In this document: piece after piece, positions 15,925 through 23,574 of the stretch
Numbering within the stretch: position 1 is the stretch's first letter
Layout: each line of letters starts with the position of its first letter
Assembly: GCA_003447295.1 (NCBI GenBank)
Contig: DLZQ01000036.1
Span: 4,513-28,496 of the forward strand
Direction: 5' to 3'
Origin: Lachnospiraceae bacterium
GTDB lineage: Bacteria > Bacillota > Clostridia > Lachnospirales > Lachnospiraceae
DNA length: 23,984 bases
The notes under the pieces: model-generated
Database searches by the model: none
What the model saw: the letters and a program-made list of their open reading frames with translations, nothing else
Told to the model about the DNA's origin: nothing
Made by a program: the position numbers and the translations under genes

Positions 15925-15975
15925 AAAAACTGACCTCTTTTAAATAACCAAAATGAGAAAATACGAGGATACCAG

Positions 15976-17367
15976 ATGCTAACCTATGACCTGACTGCCC
16001 GTGGCAGAAAAACCATGTATGAATACTTATATGAAGCAATGAAGGCTGACATCTTAAGCGGTCGGCTGACTGCCGGAGAGAAGCTTCCTTCGAAGCGAGC
16101 GTTTGCTGAACACTTGCAGGTCAGCGTCAAGACTGTGGAAAATACCTACGAGCAGCTGCTGTTGGAAGGCTATATCCGGTCGGAGGAGAAGAGAGGATAT
16201 TTTGTCAACCGTCTGGAAGTGAAGAGCACAGCCACTCCGGCGTATGCCTCCTTTGTGACCCGTTTCCGGGAGGAGGAATATCTGGCGGATCTGACGGCAA
16301 ATAATATTCAATATGATAAGTTCCCCTTTGCCACCTGGGCGAAGATCATGCGTCAGACCCTGACGGATTACGATACGTCTCTGCTTAAGACAGTTCCTTT
16401 TAATGGAGTGGAAAAATTAAGAGTGGCAATCGCGGAGCATTTGTACAGGTACCGCGGCATGCAGGTATCGCCGGATCATATTATTGTGGGTGCGGGAACG
16501 GAATATCTATACAGCCGCCTGTTACAGCTCCTTGGAAAAAATGCAAAATTCGGCGTGGAGAATCCGGGCTACCGCAAGATTACGAAATTATATGAAGTGG
16601 GTGGCGTGGCATGGGATTATGTGGATATTGATGGACAGGGAATGAGGGTGGAGCAGCTGGAGGAAAAGTGTATTACTGTGGCGCATGTGTCGCCGGAACA
16701 CCATTTTCCCATCGGACTGGTCATGCCGGTGGGAAGACGGCAGGAGCTGCTTCGCTGGGCGGCAGAGGAGCCGGAACGTTATATCGTGGAGGACGATTTC
16801 GACTGTGAGTTCCGCATGGTTGGCAAACCCATCCCTTCCATGCAGTCCATGGATCGGAATCACAGGGTTATCTATATCAATACTTTTTCCAAGACCATGG
16901 TACCGTCCTTGCGTATTGGCTATATGGTGCTGCCGGAGAAGCTGATGGAACGGTATATTTCCACCATGAATTTCTATTCCTGTACGGTATCCGGTTTTGA
17001 ACAATATGCCATGGCGGCTTTTCTGGAAGGGGGATATTTTGAGCGGCACATTCGGAGACTGATCAACGATTACAGAGGGCAGAGAGAGCGGATCTGCCGG
17101 ATGTTTCGTGCGTCACCCTTAAGCCGGATCAGTCAGATCTATCAGGATGATGCCGGAACCCATTTTTTACTGCATGTGCGGACGGATTTAAGCGATGTGG
17201 AGATCAAGTGGGCGGCAAGGCAGCGTGGAATCCTGGTGAACTGCCTGTCTGAGTACTGTTTTGCAGATACGCAGAAATACCGTGGAATCCTGGTCATTCA
17301 TTATTCTGATATGGAGGATGAGGTGCTGCAAAAAGTGATCGGGGCGCTGGAAGAGATCTTTTTATAA
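15976..17367 (+). CDS. MocR-type (GntR/aminotransferase) transcriptional regulator
   Basis: A 463-aa chimera with an N-terminal GntR winged helix-turn-helix (about 12-78; LPSKRAFAEHLQVSVKTVENTY) and a C-terminal domain with the fold of class I aminotransferases (about 110-463). The PLP lysine is Lys306 in NTFSKTM, and VEDDFDCEFR supplies the Asp that contacts the PLP ring. Such proteins (PdxR, GabR, TauR) use PLP as a sensor and usually regulate a divergent gene, here the SDR/NTF2 pair. AGGA at 15966-15969 precedes the ATG by 6 nt. The effector is unknown; a PLP-adduct amine or amino acid is the family norm, which sits oddly with a steroid-type target. Confidence 0.88.
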   Translation: MLTYDLTARGRKTMYEYLYEAMKADILSGRLTAGEKLPSKRAFAEHLQVSVKTVENTYEQLLLEGYIRSEEKRGYFVNRLEVKSTATPAYASFVTRFREEEYLADLTANNIQYDKFPFATWAKIMRQTLTDYDTSLLKTVPFNGVEKLRVAIAEHLYRYRGMQVSPDHIIVGAGTEYLYSRLLQLLGKNAKFGVENPGYRKITKLYEVGGVAWDYVDIDGQGMRVEQLEEKCITVAHVSPEHHFPIGLVMPVGRRQELLRWAAEEPERYIVEDDFDCEFRMVGKPIPSMQSMDRNHRVIYINTFSKTMVPSLRIGYMVLPEKLMERYISTMNFYSCTVSGFEQYAMAAFLEGGYFERHIRRLINDYRGQRERICRMFRASPLSRISQIYQDDAGTHFLLHVRTDLSDVEIKWAARQRGILVNCLSEYCFADTQKYRGILVIHYSDMEDEVLQKVIGALEEIFL

Positions 17368-17438
17368 TTTATAATTCTTCCACAATGCGGGAACACTGAC
17401 AAAAAAGAATGTAGTGTTATCGCATGGAAGGAGAAATT

Positions 17439-18461
17439 ATGAATCAGAGAGTGGGAAGAAGCAGTATCCGTCTGGCACAGCCTGTGTGTGTGATCGCAGG
17501 TGCCAGTATCGTAGGGAAAAAAGAGGGCGAAGGACCGTTAGGTGCCTTGTTCGACATGGTGGGAGAGGATGATCTCTTCGGCTGTAAGACCTGGGAGGAG
17601 GCAGAAAGCAATCTTCAGAAGGACGCAGTATACATGGTCATGGAAAAGGCCGGGTGGAAAGCAGAGGATGTTTCGTATCTCTTCGCTGGTGATCTGTTGG
17701 GACAGTGTATTGCCACTTCCTTCGGTATCTCCGCTTACAATATTCCTCTGTTTGGTGTCTACGGCGCCTGCTCCACCTGTGGGGAAGCACTGACACTGGG
17801 AGCTGTGATGGCAGCGGGAGGCTATGCGGAGCATGTGGTCTGTGTGACATCCAGTCATTTTGCCAGCGCGGAGAAGGAGTTCCGTTTTCCGTTAGATTAT
17901 GGGAACCAGAGACCTCTGTCCGCCAGCTGGACCGTGACAGGAAGCGGAGCCTTTGCCCTGGGGCTGAATCAGAAATGCAGAGCCCACATTACCGGCATGA
18001 CTCCCGGACGGATCGTGGACTATGGACTCAAGGATTCCATGAACATGGGGGCCTGCATGGCACCTGCCGCCGCAGATACCATCGAACGCCACCTGGAGGA
18101 TTTTCATGTGCAGCCTCAGGAATATGACCGGATCATCACCGGGGATCTGGGAAGCGTGGGACAGACAGTGCTGATCGATCTGCTGCGGGAAAAAGGAATT
18201 GATATTGCCGGCAGACACAGTGACTGCGGCATTGAGATCTTTGATGCAGATGCCCAGGACACCCATGCAGGTGGCAGCGGCTGCGGCTGCAGCGCCGTGA
18301 CACTGGCAGCATATATTCTGCCGAAGCTGGAATCCGGTGAGTGGAAAAAAATCCTCTTCCTCCCCACCGGAGCCCTGCTCAGTAAGACCAGTTTTAATGA
18401 AGGCAAAAGCGTGCCGGGAATCGCACATGCGGTAGTACTGGAAAGCCCAGCTGAAAAATAG
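17439..18461 (+). CDS. spoVAD: Stage V sporulation protein AD
   Basis: A 340-aa SpoVAD, a thiolase-fold protein that binds dipicolinic acid and helps move it into the forespore during sporulation and out during germination. Recognisable stretches include GKKEGEGPLGALFD, ETWEEAES-type sequence, GDLLGQCIATSFG, GVYGACSTCGEALTLGA and GSGCGCSA. I chose ATG 17439 because AAGGAG at 17428-17433 lies 5 nt upstream; an in-frame ATG at 17424 overlaps that site. In most spore formers it sits between spoVAC and spoVAE. Here spoVAC is absent from the window and spoVAE is 2.6 kb downstream. I could not find a convincing sigma-G promoter by eye. Confidence 0.93.
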   Translation: MNQRVGRSSIRLAQPVCVIAGASIVGKKEGEGPLGALFDMVGEDDLFGCKTWEEAESNLQKDAVYMVMEKAGWKAEDVSYLFAGDLLGQCIATSFGISAYNIPLFGVYGACSTCGEALTLGAVMAAGGYAEHVVCVTSSHFASAEKEFRFPLDYGNQRPLSASWTVTGSGAFALGLNQKCRAHITGMTPGRIVDYGLKDSMNMGACMAPAAADTIERHLEDFHVQPQEYDRIITGDLGSVGQTVLIDLLREKGIDIAGRHSDCGIEIFDADAQDTHAGGSGCGCSAVTLAAYILPKLESGEWKKILFLPTGALLSKTSFNEGKSVPGIAHAVVLESPAEK

Positions 18462-18552
18462 GGAAAAGCACTCTTGCAAGCGCTGTAAGTTACTGGTAAA
18501 ATAAACCTCAAACGGCGAAAAATATTATGCCGGGAATGGCTGGTGAGTCAGA

Positions 18553-18804
18553 ATGCGCAGGATAGAATTTAAGATGGAACGACCGGGACTGTTGGAGGTC
18601 GGACAGAAGATCACGGTTACGGAAGGACTTCTGCCCAGTAACTATTACTATACCATAGACCCGTCCCTGGCGATGTCTCCGAACATTCCGTTCCGTTATC
18701 GCCTGAAGAACCGTGAAGGAGTCGTGGCGGATATTGTGGAGAATTCCAGAGGATTCTACGTGACGGCGGAATTTGATGAGCCGGAGGTAGATATGACAAA
18801 GTAA
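18553..18804 (+). CDS. Unrecognised 83-aa protein
   Basis: I do not recognise this protein. It is basic at the start (MRRIEFKMERPG), has no membrane segment or signal peptide, and looks mostly beta (alternating hydrophobics in VGQKITVTEGLL, NYYYTI, GVVADIVE and GFYVTAEFD), with an acidic end. The ribosome site is weak (GGTGAG near 18542-18547); an internal Met at residue 8 is an alternative start. It lies 91 bp after spoVAD and 110 bp before ridA in the same direction, so a sporulation link is possible but only by position. Confidence 0.55.
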   Translation: MRRIEFKMERPGLLEVGQKITVTEGLLPSNYYYTIDPSLAMSPNIPFRYRLKNREGVVADIVENSRGFYVTAEFDEPEVDMTK

Positions 18805-18914
18805 ACGCCGGGGATGCCGCAGAAATTTCGGAACATGCCGGGCGGCAGGCAGCTCAAGGCGCAGATGCCAGATTTAAGAATGAATTAAATTATAGGAAGA
18901 AAGAGGAGAATATT

Positions 18915-19289
18915 ATGTTACAGAAGATTTCAACAGACAAAGCACCCGCAGCGATCGGACCTTACTCCCAGGGTATCGTACTGGGCAATATCTTTTTCGC
19001 ATCCGGACAGATCCCCATTGATCCTGCTACCGGTGAGATTCACGGAACTACCATCGAGGAACAGGCAGAGCAGGTAATGAAGAATATCGGCGAGCTGTTA
19101 AAGGCAGCAGGCACCGATTACACCAGAGTAGCCAAGACCTCCTGCTTCCTGGCAGACATGGGCGATTTCGCAGCGTTCAATCAGGTCTATGCAAAGTACT
19201 TTACTGAGAATCCTGCCAGAAGCTGCGTTGCAGTCAAGACCCTTCCCAAGAATGTATTATGTGAAGTGGAAGTTATTGCAGAAGTATAA
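18915..19289 (+). CDS. ridA: RidA family reactive intermediate deaminase
   Basis: A 124-aa RidA/YjgF protein, a cytoplasmic trimer that hydrolyses reactive enamines and imines made by PLP enzymes (for example 2-aminoacrylate) to keto acids and ammonia. Seen directly: IGPYSQG at the start with Tyr17, FASGQIPIDPATGEI, the catalytic Arg102 in NPARSCVAV, and Glu117 in LCEVEVIA. All active-site positions of the true RidA group are kept. An AGGAGA just upstream serves as ribosome site. It is closed by a terminator at 19384-19411. Confidence 0.95.
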   Translation: MLQKISTDKAPAAIGPYSQGIVLGNIFFASGQIPIDPATGEIHGTTIEEQAEQVMKNIGELLKAAGTDYTRVAKTSCFLADMGDFAAFNQVYAKYFTENPARSCVAVKTLPKNVLCEVEVIAEV

Positions 19290-19383
19290 TGAAGTAAAAT
19301 ATGTAGCGATTCAGCAAAAGCGGCAGACATAATGTTGTGAAGGAAAGCTGCAACGTTACAATAAATAGATAATAAGACGGAAG

Positions 19384-19411
19384 ATCGTCGCTTACAGGCG
19401 GCGATTTTCTT
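19384..19411 (+). terminator. Terminator after ridA
   Basis: ATCGTCGC (19384-19391) pairs with GCGGCGAT (19398-19405), with one G-U pair, a 6-nt loop and TTTTCTT after it. Confidence 0.7.
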
Positions 19412-19438
19412 GTGTATAGGTAAGGTGGGCAGAAATTT

Positions 19439-19945
19439 ATGAAAAATAATATTACTCTGATCGGCATGCCGGGCTCAGGAAAAAGTACGGTAGGTGTCGT
19501 TCTGGCGAAGCGCCTGGGCAGACGTTTTGTGGATTCCGACCTGGTGATCCAGGACAGACACGGCAAATTATTACACGAACTGATCACGGAATATGGTGTG
19601 GAAGGCTTCTGGCAGATTGAGAGCGACGTGAATGCGTCCTTAAATCTGGAGAACAGCATCATTGCCACAGGTGGAAGCGCCTGCTACGAGCCGGAAGGCA
19701 TGCAGCATCTGCGTGAGATCAGTACGGTGGTATATCTGAAGCTTCCCTATGAGGAAGTGGAGAAACGGCTGGGGGACCTGAACGCCAGGGGCGTGACCCT
19801 GCAGCCCGGTCAGACCCTGCGGGATCTGTATGATGAGAGAACCCCGTTGTATGAGAAATATGCGGATCTTATCATAGACTGCAGCGGGAAAATGCTGCGG
19901 AATGTAGTTGCGGAGATCGCTGAGAAATATAAAAAACGGTCCTGA
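19439..19945 (+). CDS. Shikimate kinase-like protein with altered substrate site
   Basis: A 168-aa P-loop kinase of the AroK fold. Walker A is GMPGSGKST (9-17), Asp32 and Asp34 in DSD match the magnesium and shikimate aspartates, and arginines are present in the lid (ARGV) and in DERTPLYEKYAD. Two substrate positions differ from true shikimate kinases: the FR that supplies Arg58 reads Phe57-Trp58, and the GGG shikimate loop reads Gly78-Gly79-Ser80. In the family Arg58 holds the shikimate carboxylate. The protein may therefore phosphorylate another small molecule, or be a weak or secondary enzyme. It is not with other aro genes. AAGGTGG at 19422-19428 is the ribosome site. Confidence 0.8.
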   Translation: MKNNITLIGMPGSGKSTVGVVLAKRLGRRFVDSDLVIQDRHGKLLHELITEYGVEGFWQIESDVNASLNLENSIIATGGSACYEPEGMQHLREISTVVYLKLPYEEVEKRLGDLNARGVTLQPGQTLRDLYDERTPLYEKYADLIIDCSGKMLRNVVAEIAEKYKKRS

Positions 19946-20021
19946 CAAAATCCCATAAATGTAAAGCAACAAGGGACGAAAAAATCAGGAACGGAAAATA
20001 CAAGGAACATAAAATATAACT

Positions 20022-20954
20022 ATGGAAAAGACAAGAGCAAAAACAACGAGAAACAGCCTGATCCTTCTGCTGACAGCCACCATCTGGGGTATGGCATTTG
20101 TCTCCCAGAGCAAGGGTATGGATTACATGCATCCGTTTACTTTTAACGGCGTCCGTTCCCTGATCGGCGCTGCCGGTATTCTGATATATATTTTGATCAG
20201 TCGGAAGATTGCGGGAGACAAGGCAGAAAAATTAGACTGGAAACTGAATGTCAAGGCAGGGCTTCTGTGTGGTATCTTCCTGACTATTGCCAGCACATTG
20301 CAGCAATTCGGTATCAAGTATACCAGTGTCGGCAAGGCGGGATTTATCACGACCCTGTATATTATTTTTGTGCCCATGTTTGGTATTTTTTTGAAGAAAA
20401 AGGTAGCACCGGTGGTCTGGGCAGCAGCCGGCATGGCAGCAGTGGGAATGTATCTGCTCTGCATGACGGAATCATTGCGTCTGGGGGCAGGGGATATCAT
20501 GGTATTTTTATGTGCTATTGCTTTTGCGATACAGATCATGACGGTTGATCATTATGCAGCGAGAATCGATGGAGCGGTGGTATCCTGTATCCAGTTCACA
20601 GTGTGCGGTGTCGTCTGCTGCATCGGGGCACTTATCTGGGGACAGCCGACCTTCGGACAGATTCAGGAAGGCCTGGGAGCACTGTTGTATGCCGGTGTTT
20701 TAAGCTGCGGTGTGGGCTATACTCTGCAGATTGTGGGGCAGAAGGGCTTGAATCCCACGGTGGCAGCGCTCATCATGAGTCTGGAATCCGTCATTGCCAC
20801 TATCTCCGGATGGATCGCTTACAAGATCGGTTTTTTAAGTATGGATCAGACACTGACTCCGAGACAGATCGCAGGCTGCATTATCGTATTTGCCGCGGTG
20901 ATCCTGGTACAGCTTCCGCCGGAGTGGTTCCGGTTTGGCAAAAAGAACGCTTAA
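20022..20954 (+). CDS. EamA-family (DMT superfamily) transporter
   Basis: A 310-aa integral membrane protein with about ten hydrophobic segments in two repeated five-helix EamA halves (about 12-150 and 160-300). It has the typical start SLILLLTATIWGMAFVSQSKG, the stretch LTIASTLQQFGIKYTSVGKAGFITTLY, and in the second half PTVAALIMSLESVIATISGW, a strong family signature. Such proteins usually export amino acids, nucleosides or other small metabolites; the substrate cannot be told. The ribosome site is poor (AAGGA at 20002-20006, 15 nt from the ATG). Confidence 0.88.
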   Translation: MEKTRAKTTRNSLILLLTATIWGMAFVSQSKGMDYMHPFTFNGVRSLIGAAGILIYILISRKIAGDKAEKLDWKLNVKAGLLCGIFLTIASTLQQFGIKYTSVGKAGFITTLYIIFVPMFGIFLKKKVAPVVWAAAGMAAVGMYLLCMTESLRLGAGDIMVFLCAIAFAIQIMTVDHYAARIDGAVVSCIQFTVCGVVCCIGALIWGQPTFGQIQEGLGALLYAGVLSCGVGYTLQIVGQKGLNPTVAALIMSLESVIATISGWIAYKIGFLSMDQTLTPRQIAGCIIVFAAVILVQLPPEWFRFGKKNA

Positions 20955-21030
20955 GCGTATAAAGAACGCATAAATTCAGGAAAAAGTGCAGAGACTGTCC
21001 ATAAACAGATATAAGGAGGAAACGCAGAGG

Positions 21031-21387
21031 ATGGATTATATCAATGCTTTCTGGGTGGGCGGTCTGATCTGCGCTCTGGTGCAGATCCTGATGGAAAAGA
21101 CGAAGATGATGCCGGGACGCATTATGGTGCTCTTAGTGGTCACCGGTGCAGTACTCAGTGCCCTTGGCTGGTATGAACCTTTTCAGGATTATGCGGGGGC
21201 CGGGGCCAGCGTACCGCTGCTTGGCTTTGGAAATGTATTAATGAAGGGCGTGAAAGAAGCGGTGCAGGAACAGGGCTTTTTAGGGCTTTTTGCCGGAGGT
21301 TTCAAGGCAGGAGCCGTGGGAACCTCCGCAGCGCTGATCCTCGGTTATCTGGCAAGTCTATTTAGTAAGCCGAAGATGAAGGAGTGA
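21031..21387 (+). CDS. spoVAE: Stage V sporulation protein AE
   Basis: A 118-aa membrane protein matching SpoVAE (the SpoVAEb type), part of the SpoVA channel that carries dipicolinic acid across the inner spore membrane. It has about four hydrophobic segments, with the conserved WVGGLICALVQILMEK start, then GWYEPFQDYAGAGASVPLLGFGN and the ending GYLASLFSKPK. I chose ATG 21031: AAGGAGG at 21013-21019 and a second AGAGG precede it. The frame is open back to a GTG at 20986, which lacks a ribosome site and would add residues absent from the family. Confidence 0.92.
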   Translation: MDYINAFWVGGLICALVQILMEKTKMMPGRIMVLLVVTGAVLSALGWYEPFQDYAGAGASVPLLGFGNVLMKGVKEAVQEQGFLGLFAGGFKAGAVGTSAALILGYLASLFSKPKMKE

Positions 21388-21445
21388 CCGGCTTAGGGCC
21401 GTTCCTGAATGATTCGAAGAACAGGTGATGACCCGGAGAGAGGGA

Positions 21446-21940
21446 TCAGAGCTCTTCGTAAGCGATTCCCTTCAGATCCAGATATTTTTTCAGCGCCTTG
21501 TCCCAGGCGGTATCGGCACTTTTATCCATAGTGAAGGTCTGGTAAGCACATCCGGTGGTGAGAACCGTTTTTTCCCCATCGTAGCGGATGTTCAGCACCA
21601 GGGCACGGATGACGTCAGGGTCCACCTGGGCTTTTGTAAGCATGGCAGCGGCTTTATCCGGCTGCATATGAAGCACAAATTTAAAATACAAAGGAGTGTG
21701 TTTTCCCTTGATCAGGTCAAAGCACAGTCCTTTTATTTTGCTAAAAGACTGCAGTTCCCAGGGAATACAGTCTTCGCCTCGTTCGTCAGCAGGATAGAAG
21801 TCCTTGTTGATATGCCCGTCGATGGTTACGGTGAGGGCGGTGCTGATGGTGGCTTCTTCCAGAAGAAAAGGATCAAATGTATCCGCTACCAGCAGGTGAT
21901 TCATAAAATTTTTCATGGATGTAATCTGTAATGCGATCAT
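21446..21940 (-). CDS. DUF5721-like protein of unknown function
   Basis: A 164-aa soluble protein resembling, as I remember it, the DUF5721 family of Lachnospiraceae. The start reads MIALQITSMKNFMNHLLVADTFD, followed by FLLEEATISTALTVTIDGHI and later FVLHMQPDKAAAML and LNIRYDGEKTVLTTGCAYQTFT. There is no membrane segment or catalytic motif I can name. AAGGAG (minus strand, 21951-21946) lies 5 nt from the ATG. It converges on spoVAE with a 58-bp gap and is divergent from degV. Confidence 0.8.
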   Translation of the reverse strand: MIALQITSMKNFMNHLLVADTFDPFLLEEATISTALTVTIDGHINKDFYPADERGEDCIPWELQSFSKIKGLCFDLIKGKHTPLYFKFVLHMQPDKAAAMLTKAQVDPDVIRALVLNIRYDGEKTVLTTGCAYQTFTMDKSADTAWDKALKKYLDLKGIAYEEL

Positions 21941-22049
21941 GGAGGCTCCTTACTCCGGTGATGGTATCTTGCGTTCCGGTGTCATGCAATATAGAAACAG
22001 TATAAACGATGTACGGGAAAAAGGAAATATGAATATTTTGTGTAAAAGC

Positions 22050-22078
22050 TTTACGAACGAAATGTTTCGTGCTATTAT
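22050..22078 (+). promoter_or_regulatory. Predicted degV promoter with an inverted repeat in the spacer
   Basis: TTTACG (22050-22055), 17 bp, TATTAT (22073-22078). The spacer holds the perfect inverted repeat ACGAAA-TG-TTTCGT (22057-22070), well placed for a repressor. Confidence 0.55.
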
Positions 22079-22150
22079 AAGTAGTATTAAAAACTACATG
22101 GCATGGTTTATAAAAAATAACAAATCATTAATCATATGGAGATAGATATT

Positions 22151-22987
22151 ATGAGTTTCAAAATCGTAGTAGACAGTTGTTGTGAATTGCCGGAAGAGTA
22201 TCTGCAGGATCCTCGGTTTGAGATCGTTCCGCTGGGACTGGAAGTGGGAGATTATAGAATCCAGGATGATGAGAACTTTGATCAGGCAGAGTTTCTGAAG
22301 AAGGTGGCGGAATCTCCCAAATGTCCCAAGTCTGCGTGCCCTTCCCCGGAGAAGTTCCGGGAGGCTTATCGTACAGAGGCAGAGCACGTATATGCGATCA
22401 CCTTGTCATCACACCTAAGTGGAAGCTACAACAGTGCGGTGCTGGGAATGAATCTGTATCGGGAAAAATACGGTAAGAAGCAGATCCATGTCATTGATTC
22501 CGAATCTGCCAGCTGTGGTGAGACGCAGATCGTGAAGAAGCTGGTAGAGCTGGAGGAACAGGGACTTCCCTTTGAAGAGATTGTAAAACAGATCGAGGAA
22601 TTCCGCAGCAATATCCACACGTATTTTGTGCTGGATAATCTGGAGACCCTGCGTAAGAACGGGAGACTGACCGGCGTGAAGGCACTGGTGGCATCCACCT
22701 TAAGCATTAAGCCCATTATGGCAGGAGACAAAGGAAATATTGTACAGAGAGGACAGAGTGTCGGCATGAAGAAGGCACTCCGTAGAATGGCAGAGATCAT
22801 TTTAGAGGAAGTCGGAGACACCAAAGACCGCACACTGATGATCACCCATTGTAATGCACCGGACCGCGCCGAGACCATCAAAAAGCTTCTTACGGATAAG
22901 GTACAGTTCAAAGATTGCCTGATCATGGACACCCGCGGCGTCAGCAGCATGTACGCCAATGACGGCGGCGTTATCGTAACGGTGTAA
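22151..22987 (+). CDS. DegV family fatty-acid-binding protein
   Basis: A 278-aa DegV (FakB-like) protein. The family binds one long-chain fatty acid between two domains; some members present it to the kinase FakA to make acyl phosphate. Seen: the start FKIVVDSCCELPEE, CPKSACPSPEKFREAY, the conserved ITLSSHLSGSYNSA, DSESASCGE, the segment DNLETLRKNGRLTG and IKPIMAGDKG. I chose ATG 22151, because GGAG at 22138-22141 is 9 nt upstream; an in-frame ATG at 22136 overlaps that site. No FakA-type kinase is in the window. Whether it feeds a kinase or stores lipid is unknown. Confidence 0.92.
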   Translation: MSFKIVVDSCCELPEEYLQDPRFEIVPLGLEVGDYRIQDDENFDQAEFLKKVAESPKCPKSACPSPEKFREAYRTEAEHVYAITLSSHLSGSYNSAVLGMNLYREKYGKKQIHVIDSESASCGETQIVKKLVELEEQGLPFEEIVKQIEEFRSNIHTYFVLDNLETLRKNGRLTGVKALVASTLSIKPIMAGDKGNIVQRGQSVGMKKALRRMAEIILEEVGDTKDRTLMITHCNAPDRAETIKKLLTDKVQFKDCLIMDTRGVSSMYANDGGVIVTV

Positions 22988-23013
22988 ATTGAGAGTTAGT
23001 TAAGCAACTCCAC

Positions 23014-23274
23014 GAACGCCCACGGCGGATGGAACATCACGCCTTGATGTCACGTCTCCGGGTGTGAATTTTCTAATGAAAAGTGATACAGTGGTTCTCA
23101 TCATGACGGGGTCGCCTACACGCGCCATCCATGTGCGCCAAAAGCCATGCACACATGGCTTGGCTGACGCGGACATCGTGTCCGCTTTCCCTCTGTCTTT
23201 CAGCACTTTTCAAGAAAATATCAACACCCTCCGACAGACATCGTGGCATGACATTCCGTCCACCGTGGGCGTTC
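23014..23274. repeat. ~260-bp imperfect palindrome (MITE-like or structured-RNA element)
   Basis: The outer arms 23014-23043 and 23245-23274 match at 25 of 30 positions as inverted repeats. The match continues inward with small gaps (about 23044-23090 with 23196-23244) and reappears near the tip (ACATGG/CCATGT-type matches around 23125-23160). The whole element could fold into one long hairpin. Frames read on the two strands give similar peptides (DVPSAVGV and DIPSTVGV), as expected for a palindrome, so I do not treat them as genes. There is no transposase. Confidence 0.8.
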
Positions 23275-23281
23275 TGTGTTT

Positions 23282-23506
23282 TGGGTCTATGCAGAAAAAC
23301 TGAGTTGTGAGATACTAAATTCGCTGCAAATAACGCATAAAAAGCTGAATATGGGTCTATAGGGAAAAAACTGGCTCTGAGATACTTATTTTGAAGAAAT
23401 TGAGTATCTAGAAAGCAAATTTTTCGCTATAGACCCATATTGTCTAGTTTTTGTTTTTACCCGTCCCCAAAAGTACCTACAGGGAAATTTATCTTCTATA
23501 GACCCA
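23282..23506. repeat. Cluster of four TGGGTCTAT-type motifs with a 94-bp hairpin
   Basis: TGGGTCTAT occurs at 23282-23290 and 23352-23360 (there TGGGTCTATAG), and its reverse CTATAGACCCA at 23427-23437 and 23496-23506. The two middle copies form perfect 15-bp arms (23348-23362 with 23427-23441) enclosing an inner AGATACT/AGTATCT stem. In addition, 23283-23316 and 23353-23386 are imperfect 34-bp direct repeats. Confidence 0.8.
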
Positions 23507-23574
23507 CGAAGTTTTTTCAAAAAACCAGTAAGCCTAACTCGTGTTACTGATTTCTGCATTTCTCCAAGTCATTT

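Noticed and set aside
17368..17438. Sigma-G promoter of spoVAD
   Set aside because: No pair of -35 and -10 boxes with proper spacing stood out by eye; left unassigned.
23000..23303. Two opposing small ORFs (23000-23206 minus, 23064-23303 plus)
   Set aside because: They lie in the large palindrome and give similar peptides from both strands, so they are explained by the inverted repeat; neither has a good ribosome site.
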